Source: Alnus glutinosa (lineage: Eukaryota; Streptophyta; Magnoliopsida; Fagales; Betulaceae). Taken from it: 64,000 nucleotides of DNA. Position 1 is the first letter of the stretch. Every line of letters starts with the position of its first letter. Shown here in pieces: positions 1 to 10,680 of this stretch. Under the pieces are notes generated by a model that worked only from the letters and a program-made list of their open reading frames with translations, had not been told where the DNA came from and searched no databases. The stretch covers positions 33,644,620 through 33,708,619 of the forward strand of contig NC_084887.1 of the NCBI RefSeq assembly GCF_958979055.1, read 5' to 3'. Made by a program: the position numbers and the translations under genes.

Positions 1-1228
1 TCATTTAAATATTTAATTTTTTTATCACTCTTGGCTATATGATAAGGTAGTTTTTCACCTTATTTTAGTTATTTTAAAGGAAAAAAACTCTAAAATTAGT
101 GAATGATCCCCTTACTATATACTATATAGGGAAGGAGTGAAACTCTAAGTTGTATATTTAGATGGGGGAAGGATCTATCTCTTTCTTAAACTAGGATTGC
201 ACTTGCCTTATATTTTCCCCCTAGCTGCCACGTGCACGACAGACAGCCTGCGTATCTTCCTCTCTCTTCCAGAACCTTCAAAGCTCAAACTCCAACTTCC
301 TTCCCTTCTTCCTCGCACATCTTCAAGCTGCCACCTTTTTTCGCCACTACCCCTGACAAGTGCCTTCGCCCTTCACCCAGACTCACCCTTTGGCCTTCCG
401 CCTTCGTCTTTCTCACCCTTCGTGACTTCATCTTTCTCTGTTTCTCTACATAAGACACAGATCATGGAGCGTTCAAAACTTCAAAAGCACGCCCATCAAC
501 ACAAAGAAGAAAAAGAAGCAGACGGAAGGGCAAAAGATTACGCTTTCTCTTTGTGAAAGCCGACGGAAGGGCAAAAGCATTGTTTTGAACTTGGTCTTTG
601 TCCATATCAAAAGCTGCCACCTTTTCTCCCCTTTCTCTGCCTTTCACTCCAAAGCCACTCACTGCAGAGCACCATAGCTGCACAAAGGCTGAACTTGAAA
701 GTAGAAACCATTTCCCTAAGACTTGGTATTTTAGTCTCTTTTCTTTGTTCTTTTTACTTGGATTCTGGGTCCAAGTTTCTGTGTGTAACTTCAAAAAAAA
801 AAAAATATATTGCGTTTTGCTTGCCATTTTACGTGCATCTTGAGATTTGGGTGCAATGGATATTCCTTACTTGTTTGTATTTCCATTTTTTTTTTCCGGC
901 GATTTATGTCCATTCTGATTCGATTATGTGTGGTTCTTAAACTTTCTTAAGCAAAATGTCTGCTTTAATGCTTTCTTTTTTCCTTCTTTTGTTGCCTGGG
1001 GTTTTGGGAATCGTGATTTTTTATATTACATTTGATCTGGTTAAGGCCAACGTAGTTTATTTCTGTTATTCATGATGATGATGATGATGATATCTATGAT
1101 TAAGATTAGGAAACATTATTAATGTGTTTTATTTCCCCATCTCTTTATTAATACTATTTACGATTAGATTAATCAACCCAAATGATTTTCTATTCTAAGT
1201 TTTTTAAATTATGAGCATAAATTACCTC

Positions 1229-1266
<38 letters not shown>

Positions 1267-1643
1267 AAGGCGTGAAATATTCCAACTCTCTCTCAGCTAA
1301 GCTGGACATTCTCATTTTGTGAAGCCAAAACAAATAATCAGATATTGAAAATTCCAAAAGTTCCAGTCAATTTGTTGCGTAAATTAAAGCGTTAGGGAAA
1401 CTAAAGCTTGTATAAATTTGTAAATGACGATTGAAGAAGAAGCTTTTACCTCTGTTATTTTCTACTTGTATAAATTGATAGTAACAAGCCCGTATAATTT
1501 TTACTTCACAAACAACTGTTTATGCATAAATTACCCTCAAAATGTCCATTTTCTAGATGCATGAAGTGCTAAATCTGATACCCTTGGCTTTAGTTCACGT
1601 AATGGTTCAATTTGCTTAAACTTATTTTTGACTGATGCTGCAG
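1..1643. other. Gene-poor 5' region, possible leader/promoter of the IDN2-like remnant
   Basis: No supported coding sequence. The part from about 240 to 780 is pyrimidine-rich and resembles a plant 5' leader. It contains a 16-bp direct repeat (521-536 and 562-577). A (CT)n microsatellite lies at 1231-1264. I looked for the XS-type zinc finger and XS domain expected upstream of the coiled-coil exon at 1644 and did not find them here. Confidence 0.5.
1231..1264. repeat. (CT)n microsatellite
   Basis: Uninterrupted CT dinucleotide run of about 17 units. It is a simple repeat with no evidence of function. Confidence 0.95.
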
Positions 1644-1745
1644 GCACCTAAAATTTTTGTCCAAATGTGGAACCACATCTTGGAAAATGAATTAATCAAA
1701 TGCCGCGAATTTGCTATGGGGTTTGCAAACCAGATTGATAATACA

Positions 1746-2257
1746 ATGGCTACTGTTTCCAGACTTACAGAGGAAGTTAAATCCAAAGACGCAAGAATTT
1801 TGGAAATGACGCAGATGAAGCATAAGTATAATGACACAATGGGTACTGTTTCCAGACTTACAAAGGAAGTTTTGGAAATGAAGCAGATGGAGCACAAGTA
1901 TAATGAGACAATGGCTACCGTTTCCAGACTTATAGAGGAAGTTAAATCCAAAGACGCAAGAATTTTGGAAATGACGCATAAGTATAATGAGAAAGTGGCT
2001 ACTGTTTCCAGACTTACAGAGGCAGTTAAATCCAAAGATGCCAGAATTTTGGAAATGATGCAGAAGGAGCATAAGTATAATGAGGCAATGGCTACTGTTT
2101 CCAGAATTGAAGAGGAAGTCTTGGAAATGACGCAGAGTGAGCATAAGTATAATGAGACAATGGCTACTGTTTCCAGAATTACAAAGGAAGTTAAATCCAA
2201 AGACGCAAGAATTTTGGAAATGACGCACAAGTACAATGAGTCCTCTGCAACTGTTGA
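1746..2257 (+). repeat. Tandem repeats inside the coiled-coil exon
   Basis: About six to seven imperfect copies of a module that starts ATGGCTACTGTTTCCAGA, continues with an EVKSKDARILEM-coding block and ends with a KYNE-coding block. Some copies lack the middle block, so units alternate between roughly 60 and 90 bp, always in multiples of three. The array keeps the heptad-like coiled coil in frame, which points to unequal exchange inside a coding exon. Confidence 0.85.
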
Positions 2258-2609
2258 AAGGCTGATGAATGAAACAAATATGTTGCATTCAGGTTTGTTA
2301 TTCATTGAAGTTATACTGTATCATTCCTTGTTTATCGTTATCATGTCATGCATATATATATATCCATTAGGCACTGGTGGCTGTTGTATTTAGTAGTAAG
2401 ATCAAAGTTCTGAGATTGAATGTCTCTAAAAGAGGCTTTTCCTAGTTTCTTGGCATCTATAAGACAATGATAGAAGTTTTAAAAACCATGAGAGGACGTT
2501 GGTTTAGCTTAAGTCCTTTTTCTTTAATACTCTTTATATTTGGACAGCTGTGTTTTTAGCTCATTTGATGCTTAGTTTTCATGATTTCCTTATTCTTTTT
2601 TCTACTTTT

Positions 2610-2700
2610 AGCTAGGTGTTTCTGTTCTATACTTTTTGTGTACCCAGGTTGCGCATTTCGCTTTTAATGATATTTCGATTACTTATCAAAATAAAAATAA
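2610..2700 (+). mobile_element. 3' tail of an L1-type LINE, severely 5'-truncated
   Basis: This intronic stretch has the same terminal pattern as other copies here (about 55060-55175 and 57265-57366, and inverted at 7990-8090): a TATACTT..TGTGTAC motif, a short GC-rich step, CTTTTAATGA, then TTACTTATCAAAA and an A-rich tail. The longer copies continue upstream into LINE reverse-transcriptase C-terminal coding sequence, which identifies the family. Confidence 0.65.
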
Positions 2701-5700
2701 GACAATGGTTATGAGTTTTTCTTCATGAACAATTTTCTATGGTTAGATCGTTTGTGCAGGACAGATTTGACAAGAACATCTAGATTAAATTTTGATCAAA
2801 AGGTAGAAGGTCAAATACGGTTGACTTCTCATTGCTCATATGAATAGAATCTTGTAGGAAAATATTGCGGCAAGATACTTCTATTAGTTTCTAAGTGACA
2901 AACCAGGAACTGTGTTCTCTTTTGCTTTCTGATACTGCAATCCAAAAAAATTTAATTCAATAAATTTCAAGAGATAATGTGAATCTGTCCCTATGGAAGA
3001 CTACTTTGATCTATTAATGCTCCTAAGCCACTCCTGATTCTAAAGTATGCTTAGTGGATGCAAGCTTGTCAAGTAGCATTTCTCCTAGAAACAAGCCACT
3101 TCAGGATATTATTGTCAGTCTCTGAACTTAATTTATTAGATACATACATCATGAAGTTTGAATGTCTCTGAAAGGGTTTTTTGTTTCCTCCTTTCATGTT
3201 AGTCTCACTTCCATTCATTCAGCTATTCTATGTTGTTTACATCTATCAGTGCACTTATAGCTTGCATAGCCTTGCACAACATTTAGATTTCTCAGGTATG
3301 TCTGTTAAAATTTCCTTTGAATTTGTGTTTAACCCATACCCTTTCATCTCCCCAGAGATGCGAAAAACGCAGTACATCAACAGGAAGCTGGATGAGGCCT
3401 TGGAATGTAAAAAGAAAGAGCTCCACCAGCAAGCCAAAGAATTGGAGGAGAGTAAAGCCCACAATGACCTGGAGCGAAGAAGATTTTTGAACGACATTGA
3501 AAAGGTTAGTACAGTAGTCAATAGACACCTGAACATCTCTTTGAAAACTTCAATATTACAAGAATATTAAAAAGAATTACGTTGAATTGGCTCAATCATA
3601 TGATTGCATTCGATTATTAATAAGATTATTTTTTTTATAAGTACTTATTAATAAGATTATATTAAGCATGGTAAAGTGATGCAGCATCAGTTCAAGCCTT
3701 TGGAAACTTTTTGGTGTTGTCTTGTCATTGCCAAATTTCAATCAAGGGTGTGAATGGGAATGGCTATTCAAATTAGCATAGTATCTGTCATTGTTTGTAG
3801 CGTTTCTCTACTTTTAGGTTTAGTTACAGCATCTTGGCTATAATTTTGTATAAAAGGATCTCAATTGGTTCTCTTTAAGTTCTTAAAGTCCTGAGAAAGC
3901 TGCAGTTCTACATTTTCATACTGTTGACTCTTAGTTGTATAACTGGTCACTAGGAGCTGCATTCTATGTGGGTATTATAGGGAAGTCAAAAAATGTGCAT
4001 GAACTGAACTGACCTATAAAGATCAGCATTCTGCTAGAATGGGCTGAAGAGTCTTTTATCGGTCTTAGGCTCTTAGCAGATATTCTAAATATTGGCTAGA
4101 AGATCCTCTCAGTTCCAACGACTTTAACAAAGTCGTCCAGCAGCCCTTTATACAAAAAGCAATGTAGTAGAAATTTGGGTCTAAATACCTATTTTAGTCC
4201 CAGCTTCTGCTTAGATTTGCTTCATATCAGATTGTAACTGCTCCACAATTCTACACTGTATCTATCAACATCGGTTACATCCAGTGAACCTGCACTGAAA
4301 GACAACCTCGAGATCTACTTTCCCACTGTTAATACATTCATGTCTCAAGTTCAACCATGCACGGTCTCCTGAAGTTCAGGAAATAGTGTCATTCTAATTA
4401 ACTAAAATAGCTCCCAATTGTATGCTTCACAGAATCTTTCTTCTTTTTATTTTTGTTTAAAATTATTTTTCATGTCTTCACATTAATGTTTTATTATGTG
4501 AATAAGCTGGATGATGCACTCAGTAATATACACTTGATCCAGAGGAATAATGCATGTATCACTTTCACAACCAGAGGAATTATAATGTACTTTTTCTGAT
4601 AAGTTAGAGATTGATGGTAATTTTTGATAAGCTAACATAAAAAGTTCGATTGTAACTCATGCAGTTGAAAGAAGAATTGCAGGCTCAAGAGGAAAAGACA
4701 GATGAAACAGAAACCCTTAACTCTGTTCTGTTGGTTAAAGAGCGCATGCTTAACCAAGAGCTACAAGAGGCTCGCAAAGAATCAATAGAAGTATGGCTTT
4801 ATTCCCCCACTTTTTGCATACAATTCGCCAGTTGTTTCGCTTTGCTAGTTCCATCTCCAAAACATGCTAATAATGTCCTGGCTGTTTTGCCATGCAGGGC
4901 TTGCAAGATATGTTGACTGGGCGAACAAAATTAGGAATAAAAAGAATGGGGGAGGTTGACTGGAAACCTTTTAAAGATATATGCTCACAGAAATTCCCTG
5001 GTGAAGACTGGGAGAAGATATCTGCTGAATTATGTTCGGAATGGCAAGAAAAGTTGAAGAATCCACATTGGCAACCTTTCAAGAAAGTCATGGAAAATGG
5101 TGAAATGCAGGAACAAATAGATGAAGGCGACAAAGACTTGCAAGTTGAAAACTGAATGGGGTGAGGATGTATACGAGGCTGTTACCAAAGCATTACTGGA
5201 ACTGAATGAAGTCAATGCAAGTGGGAGATATGCAGTCCCAGAAATTTGGAGCTTAATGGCGGATAGGAAAGCCAGTTTGAAAGAAATCATTCAGTGTATA
5301 ATCAAGCAATGGCGGGGTCAGAAAAAAAGAAAATATTACTAATGTTGGCACCAAGTCTCACTTTGTAAGTTTTCTTCAATTGACATACGGTATTACCCAA
5401 CCATTTTTTTTAAATATAGGAAACAATACCACTTTTAATTTTTTTTATTCTCTCTCTCTCTCTTAGAGGTCTTGTTAAGCAAGAATCTAAAATGCAGAAA
5501 ACTCAAGCACCGATCCGTTCCATTTCCTCGAACCAGAAGAATTCACAAATCCCAGATGACACACAAATAAATATATCCAGCACTGATTCGAAGAGGGCGG
5601 ATGGATAAGTCATAAGCACATAGAATTGTCGTACTGCAGGTTTGAAGCGTTCGAGGGGCTGGCCAAGAGCTATCTTAAAACTGAATCTCACCCTTTGTTT

Positions 5701-5796
5701 GGCAGAATCAGTGAGTTGTTGGAAGAAACAAATGTCTCCAGCTGATGTTGCGGAGCATTTGATGCCCAAGATTCTCCTCGTAGAGTCTGATCCAAG

Positions 5797-5885
5797 CAGT
5801 GGCGGAGCCACATAGAGCCTTGGGGCCTTGGTTTTCTCAAGAAAAAAAAAAATTAAAATTTTTTATTTTTTCAGATTTGCCCTTG
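5797..5885. mobile_element. hAT-like MITE, 89 bp, inside the AAA-ATPase pseudogene
   Basis: The element begins CAGTGGCGGAGCC and ends GCCCTTG. It is flanked by an exact 8-bp duplication GATCCAAG at 5789-5796 and 5886-5893. The 8-bp duplication and CA..TG ends fit hAT elements. The right end is only weakly complementary to the left, so it is probably internally deleted. Taking it out brings the two halves of the host sequence together across one copy of the duplication. Confidence 0.75.
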
Positions 5886-5929
5886 GATCCAAGCTCTTGA
5901 AACAGCGAAAGAAGAAGCAAGGTTGAAAG

Positions 5930-6138
5930 CAGTGGCGGACCCAGGCTCGTAAAAATGGAGGGCCAAATTAAAAAAAAAAAATAAAAATTGAGGGGGTAAA
6001 ACTAAAAAAATTAAAAAAATTAGGGGGTAAAATTTTTTTTTTTTTTTTTTTTTAGAATATTTTTTTTTTGGGGAAAATTTTGGTGCTTGGGGGGGCCCTG
6101 GCCCCCAGCCCAATAGCCCCAATGTAGGACCGCCCCTG
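5930..6138. mobile_element. hAT-like MITE, 209 bp, inside the AAA-ATPase pseudogene
   Basis: Left end CAGTGGCGGACCC; right end GGACCGCCCCTG, which is its inverted repeat with two mismatches. The exact 8-bp target duplication GTTGAAAG lies at 5922-5929 and 6139-6146. The interior is A/T homopolymer plus a GGGGGGCCCTGGCCCCC block shared with the copy at 15675-15868. Confidence 0.9.
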
Positions 6139-6250
6139 GTTGAAAGCCGAGGAAGAAGCCAAAAAGATTGAGCAACCAGCCAAAGAAGAATTAAAAGAGC
6201 CACCAAAGATGGCTAGGAGTGGCTCGCAAGGGTGGCCTACGGTGGCTTGT

Positions 6251-6977
6251 GAGCCACCTCCTTATAACATCTTTGGTCTTGATAAGAATCATAAGCCCAG
6301 GGTTGTATACAACTGTCCCAAGAATGATTTGGGACCATTGAAGTTAGCTAGAGCGACAGTGTTTGGAAACATATTTATATTTTGGTACATCAAGTGCCCG
6401 ATGGTTTGCCTAAACGACCTCTTTGACCATCATAGACATTTTTTTAAAAAAAAAATTAATCATTGAATTTGTAAAATCTACATGTGGAACTCACATATTT
6501 AATAGTGAATTTTCACATTTTTTGTCTATCTCAAAAAAAAAAAAAAAAATGCAGAATGATGAACCAAACATTTGTGATTTGGTTTTGTTATCAAACAACT
6601 ATAATAGTTTCAAATGACTTCACATGTAGCTGCTGAAGCAGTTGAAACAAATTATTATTTTTTTTAGTAGAAGAGCTTTTTAGTAAAGCTCTCTCTCTCT
6701 ACAAACAAAAGCTCCAAAAAAGCAATCCAAAAAGGCCCACTATAGGCCCACTATAAGCCCAGATCCAATGTCATCAATCCCTTCTAAATCACGCCAAAAA
6801 AGAAAAAAGAAAAATAAAGACATCCCTGAGAGCAAACTTCAAGATTCTACAGGCCACTCTTTCTCTCTCTCTCTTTCTTCTCAAACGCACAACCCAAGAA
6901 AAAAAGAAAGAAAGAAGAACAGAACGGAAAATCTCCCTGCTCTCTGAAAAGCTCTGCATGAAAAGCTGAAAAACTCC
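6251..6977. other. Intergenic region and 5' leader of the zinc-finger gene
   Basis: No coding signal between 6251 and about 6690. A CT-rich stretch (6691-6702 and 6858-6878) and a purine-rich tract (6895-6930) precede the start codon at 6978 and look like core promoter and 5' leader. The transcription start cannot be fixed from sequence alone. Confidence 0.4.
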
Positions 6978-9322
6978 ATGGACTACACCAGGTGGCCTGA
7001 GATTCACCCAAACCCACAAGTAGCACAGCCACCAAACCCTAACCAACGATCCACAGACCCCTACCCAGGCTACCCTCCACTCTACTCTTCGTTCCATTAC
7101 CCATACGACCCTTCAAACCCTAACCCAATTTCCCTCACTGCCCCTCCCCCCTCCTCTCTCGAACGCCATGACTTGTACCCGGGCATTGGCCCCGACCGTC
7201 GGCTCAGGGGACTTGGGGTCGACTCCTATGCCTCCCTGAGTTCGTACTCAGATGTCCATTTGGGCATTGAAGGCCATTCCCGTGCTGGGTCGTACGGTCT
7301 CCACCATCGGACGGTGGATACGAGCTCCTACGGGTACTATTCGGACCCGATGTCGCCGAATTGGGCCGTCAAGGATAATGTCCGGCAATACGGGGCGGAC
7401 CCGGTTGGCTATGGAGCTGTGAGTAAATTCTTTTCTTATACAAGTTTTTGTCTTTTCTTAATTCCGGGTGATATTATTTTCATATACAAATTTAAGTTTG
7501 TGTTTTCATTGGACTTATTTTTTTTATTTTTTTAAAAAAAAAAAAAAAAAAACTTTGGTTAATATGTTAATTGCATTGTGATTTTGGTGTACAGTTGATT
7601 GACAAGAAAGCCTAGCAAAGGAAAGAAATTAGAGTTTTGAATGCCATATTTTGGTTGTGTTCTGATTGCTGTGGAAATGTCGGAAAATATGTACTAGGTA
7701 GGAAAAGAAAACGAGAGGGAGGGAGGGGGAGGGATATTAGAATTTTCAATCCTGAATACTATATAGCTCTCGTTCAGCTGAGTCCTTAAGTACTGTCTGC
7801 TTTGGTTGCACCAAGTTTTCCCCTCTAGAAATTTTTAATCCATGGCCTCATTCCCGTCTTTATTTGTATAGGGAAAGAGATGTAATCTGAGCTACAGGTG
7901 AACTCCAAGGGGATGGGGAACCTGGGTGTTGAATTGTCATGCTGCAAATAGTCCATTTTCTGGTTTAGTGCACTCTCCAATATAAAACATTTTTTTTTTT
8001 ATATGTAATAGAGATATCATTAAAAGCGTAAGGCGCCCAGGTACATAGGAAGTATACATCAGAAAACATTTAACTTGAAGGAGAAAAGAGAACAAGAAAA
8101 TCATGATAACTAATCACAAAGAAGAAACAAAAACTGTTGTTCAAAGATATGAAGTATAGAAAAATAACGACTTAAGCTCTTCCAAAGTCCTCTCACGGTC
8201 CTCAAAACTTTTATCATTTATTTCCCTCCATACCACAAGAGGCATGAAAGCACTATCTTCCACACAATAGTACTCCGAGCGCTCTCGGCAGTCCACCAAC
8301 ACGTATATTAGTCGACTACTCGTCTAGGCATAACCCAAGACAACCCAAATCAGCTGAAGAAACCATCCCATAAAGTAAGTATGGGATCTATTGAAGGTTA
8401 TGCAGGTTTGTTAGCTTAGGCGCTGGTGCTGCAGTTCCAGGCATGTGCTTTTGCTTGTTTCGTGCATGCTCATGTTGTGATTGAGAATGGAATTGGCAAC
8501 TGGGTTAGCTTCCCCTTGGTAAGTCTGAGGAAGCCCCATGGTAGGTTGTTTGGGCAGTCGTGTAAATTTTAAACTCTTACCTTCGATTAGTGACGTTGTT
8601 TCCCTACACATTTAGGAAAAGGTGCATGAAGAAAATGTAAATGGTTTGAAATAGAAGTTTTTTTTTTTAAAAAAAAAAAAATACATTCTGTCATGCACTA
8701 GTATATTTTGTATTGTTTTGAAGTTAATTTCCTAACATCTGTGCAGAGTGTGTCACTACCATCATATGGGACGAAACAGTTGGTTATTGCAAATTCAAAG
8801 TTCGCTTCGTGGGCTAACAGTACAGGTCGGCCTCATGGAAATAGCACCTGGAAGAAACCTACAAAGATTATGAGAGCAAAGTCAAAGATTGTACAATCTG
8901 CACATTGTGAAGTTTGCAAAATCAATTGCGACACCAAGCGTGTACTGGACAAACATAAGTTGGGAAAGAAGCACAAGAAGAACCTGGAGAAATTAAATGA
9001 AGCTACTCCCTGTGCCCAAAGTTCTGCAGAATCAGATAATCCTGCAATTGGGCCACAAGTACCGCCTGATATCGGTGATACGGGCGAAGCTGTTGATTTG
9101 CAAAATAGTAGGAAGAAGGCAGCGGAGCCTGTAGAGGATTTGGAAACAAAGAGACGGAAGGTTCTTCAAGGTGGGGCGGCAGCCGAGGCAGTAAGGACAT
9201 GTGCAATGTGTAATGTTGTGTGTAATAGTGAGACGGTCTTTAATTCTCATCTTGCAGGACAAAAGCATGCTGATATGATGAAGAAACATGCAGCTGGAAC
9301 AGGAATGTCTGCTGCCAGCTAA
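6978..9322 (+). CDS. Two-exon protein with two U1/zf-met-type C2H2 zinc fingers
   Basis: Exons 6978-7418 and 8747-9322, both phase 0, give 338 aa. The N-terminal 147 residues are Pro/Tyr/Ser-rich and look disordered (MDYTRWPEIHPNPQVAQ onward). Exon 2 carries two matrin/U1-type C2H2 fingers: CEVCKINC with H..KLGKKH (about residues 201-222) and CAMCNVVC with H..AGQKH (about 299-320). A basic stretch TKRRK between them could be a nuclear signal. Fingers with this long CxxC to HxxxxxH spacing usually bind RNA, often dsRNA, or join snRNP-type complexes; that role is inferred. The start is the first ATG after an in-frame-closed leader. The 1.3-kb intron holds an inverted LINE fragment. The gene runs tail-to-tail with the phosphorylase gene. 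Confidence 0.85.
7990..8345 (-). mobile_element. 5'-truncated L1-type LINE fragment in the zinc-finger gene intron
   Basis: Read on the minus strand, the higher-coordinate part encodes a reverse-transcriptase C-terminus: MPLVVWREINDKSFEDRERT followed by LEELKSLFF. It then runs into the family 3' tail (TATACTTCCTATGTACCTGGGCGCC, CTTTTAATGATA, T-rich end near 7990 on the plus strand). The same block occurs at 56985-57366 as SFEDRERTLEEIKSLFFKTL. It is intronic and inverted relative to the host gene. Confidence 0.8.
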
Positions 9323-9622
9323 AGATAAATTGTGGGAATTTTTTGGGCTGTATTAGTTGTCTTTACGGTATCCTTGTCTTCCACTTCTGGAACATTATGT
9401 GACCAGCCATGCTTCCTTTTCTGAGGAAAAGCAGTCGAAGTTTTATATTATTTACAGCCACATCCTTGTATATCTCTTACGTCTCTAAACCCAGCTCATG
9501 CGATCAACAAGCCTGCCCTGTTGTTTTTACAGAAACAAGAACAAAAATCGGACAAGCAATTTGTTTCTCCAAAGACATGACACCCAAAAGCAAGAACTGA
9601 TTATTATGTTCCCTTAACAAGA
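9323..9622. other. 3' flank of the zinc-finger gene
   Basis: AT-rich 3' UTR and downstream sequence. No further coding signal seen. It ends at the hairpin insertion at 9623. Confidence 0.4.
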
Positions 9623-9672
9623 GGAGAATTGATAGAGGGGACGGTTAAACGTCCCCTCTCCATCAATTCTCC
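9623..9672. mobile_element. 50-bp hairpin micro-element with target duplication
   Basis: The two arms GGAGAATTGAT..AGAGGGGACG and CGTCCCCTCTCCATCAATTCTCC are reverse complements except for a 2-base offset, around a GTTAAA loop. The 8 bases TAACAAGA lie on both sides (9615-9622 and 9673-9680). It looks like an extremely short MITE or a foldback insertion. Confidence 0.7.
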
Positions 9673-10208
9673 TAACAAGAGATCTGGTTTGACTCTCCAG
9701 TGAATTTTAAATAGCAGAGGCAGAATTAGAATCACTGGCCTCTTTTATTGTCATAGATATATGACTTAGCTTCCCTTAAAATTTACAAAGAAATTTGCTC
9801 AAATGGAGAGAAAATATGCTGAGTCGGCTTTTTATTTTAGATATTCACTTTCAATATTTCATTTAAAAATATTTATTTTGAAGAATTTTTTTATTGTTTC
9901 TTTGAGAGGAGCAAGAATGTTTAAGATCTTTTAATTTTTTTTTTTTTTTTTTTTTCACATTTGGTAAATGAGCAACTCACCAAATGTTTTAGAATTTTGC
10001 CGAGCCAAATGTAGTTCATTTTAATCTCATTTTAGAATCTTGGCTAGCCGAATGAAAATGCTCTTAAGCATGGCAAGAGTTGTCTTGGCATTCTAATTTT
10101 ATCCAAAACTAAGGTCTCGTTTAGTTTGCGAAATGACTATTCCATTAGGAAAATGAATAGCTATTCTTATTAATAGAAAGTGGTAGAATAGAATGGTTAT
10201 TCTTAATT

Positions 10209-10390
10209 GAGTAATGCTACACATCATCCCCTTGTCCTCCTTTTGTCCCCCTAAAATTGATGTGGCTCTTAAAATTACCATTGAATTTTTGATATATCAC
10301 TCTTGGATTTTGATCCAATGGTAATTTTAAGAGCCACATCAATTTTGGGAAGACAAAAAGAGAACAAGGGGATGATATATAGCATTACTC
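10209..10390. mobile_element. Palindromic Mutator-like MITE nested in the Harbinger element
   Basis: 182 bp, almost entirely an inverted repeat. The left end GAGTAATGCTACACATCATC matches the reverse of the right end GATGATATATAGCATTACTC. A second pair of matching arms encodes the motif AGAGCCACATCAATTTTGG. The exact 9-bp duplication TTCTTAATT lies at 10200-10208 and 10391-10399. A 9-bp duplication points to Mutator superfamily mobilisation. Confidence 0.9.
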
Positions 10391-10492
10391 TTCTTAATTT
10401 AATTTGGCAACAACTCATATACATTAATTGGAATACAATCAAAATTACTAAAAACACCCCACATTATATATATATAAATTGAAAACTATAGG

Positions 10493-10680
10493 TTGGCCGA
10501 CCACCAAGTCGGCCACCCACAAAATAGCCAGCCGCGACCACCCCCGAGACACCCTGGGGGTGGCACAGGCCACCCCCAAATCGCCCCGGGGGTGGTTGGA
10601 GCCATATGTGGCTGGCCAACCACCCATTGGGGTGGTCGGCCAGCCACTGTTAAGGGGGGGTGAGGTTTCGTTTTCCCCCC
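10493..10680. repeat. GC-rich repeat block rich in GGCCGACC/GGGGTGG motifs
   Basis: A stretch of repeated GGTTGGCCGACCACC, CGGCCACCC and GGGGGTGG motifs in both orientations, unlike the AT-rich surroundings. A similar block sits inside the MULE at 55834-56611 (about 56100-56215). It is probably a separate short inverted-repeat insertion. I could not define its ends. Confidence 0.55.

Larger units (their letters stand above)
1644..5342 (+). pseudogene. IDN2/FDM-type (FACTOR OF DNA METHYLATION-like) remnant: coiled coil plus XH domain, XS domain missing
   Basis: Exons read as 1644-2292, 3356-3504, 4665-4790 and 4898-5342, each with AG/GT borders and matching phases. The first exon encodes a coiled coil built from repeats of about 29 residues (ATVSRL..EVKSKDARILEM..KYNE). 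The next two continue the coiled coil (EMRKTQYINRKLDEAL; LLVKERMLNQELQEARKE). The last encodes an XH domain: MGEVDWKPF, then ELCSEWQEKLKNPHWQPF, then EWGEDVYEAV and SGRYAVPEIW. IDN2/FDM proteins act in RNA-directed DNA methylation, binding dsRNA through the XS domain and pairing through the coiled coil and XH. Here no zf-XS or XS domain is visible upstream. One extra base near 5141 breaks the XH frame: the first frame stops at 5153-5155 and the domain resumes in the next frame from 5142. Truncation plus frameshift suggests a pseudogene; an assembly error at 5141 is the alternative. Confidence 0.75.
5550..6250 (+). pseudogene. Decayed BCS1-type AAA-ATPase, C-terminal part
   Basis: Conceptual pieces match the end of plant mitochondrial BCS1-like AAA-ATPases: PALIRRGRMDK (about 5578-5610), KHIELSYCRFEAFEGLAKSY, LKTESHPLFGRISELLEET, MSPADVAEHLMPK (to about 5770), SLIQALETAKEEARLK (about 5786-5929, split) and AEEEAKKIEQPAKEELKEP (6147-6208). 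The RRGRMDK sensor-2/arginine region and the acidic/lysine tail are typical of the family. A stop (TAA) in the early part, extra bases after RMDK, a TAG before SLIQALE and two transposon insertions (5797-5885 and 5930-6138) show it is dead. No Walker A or B region lies upstream, so only the 3' end survives. Confidence 0.8.

Noticed and set aside
464..556. Short ATG frame (MERSKLQKHAHQHKEEKE...) in the leader-like region near the left edge
   Set aside because: Does not resemble the N-terminus of IDN2/FDM proteins and has no support from splicing to 1644.
1746..2257. CRISPR-like repeat array
   Set aside because: The repeats are in-frame coding units of a coiled coil in a plant gene, without unique spacers of constant length.
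1622..2305. Long open frame on the minus strand opposite the coiled-coil repeats
   Set aside because: It is the antisense shadow of an in-frame tandem repeat; the residues (SLETVAIVSLYLC repeats) match no family and the plus strand has spliced, recognisable coding.
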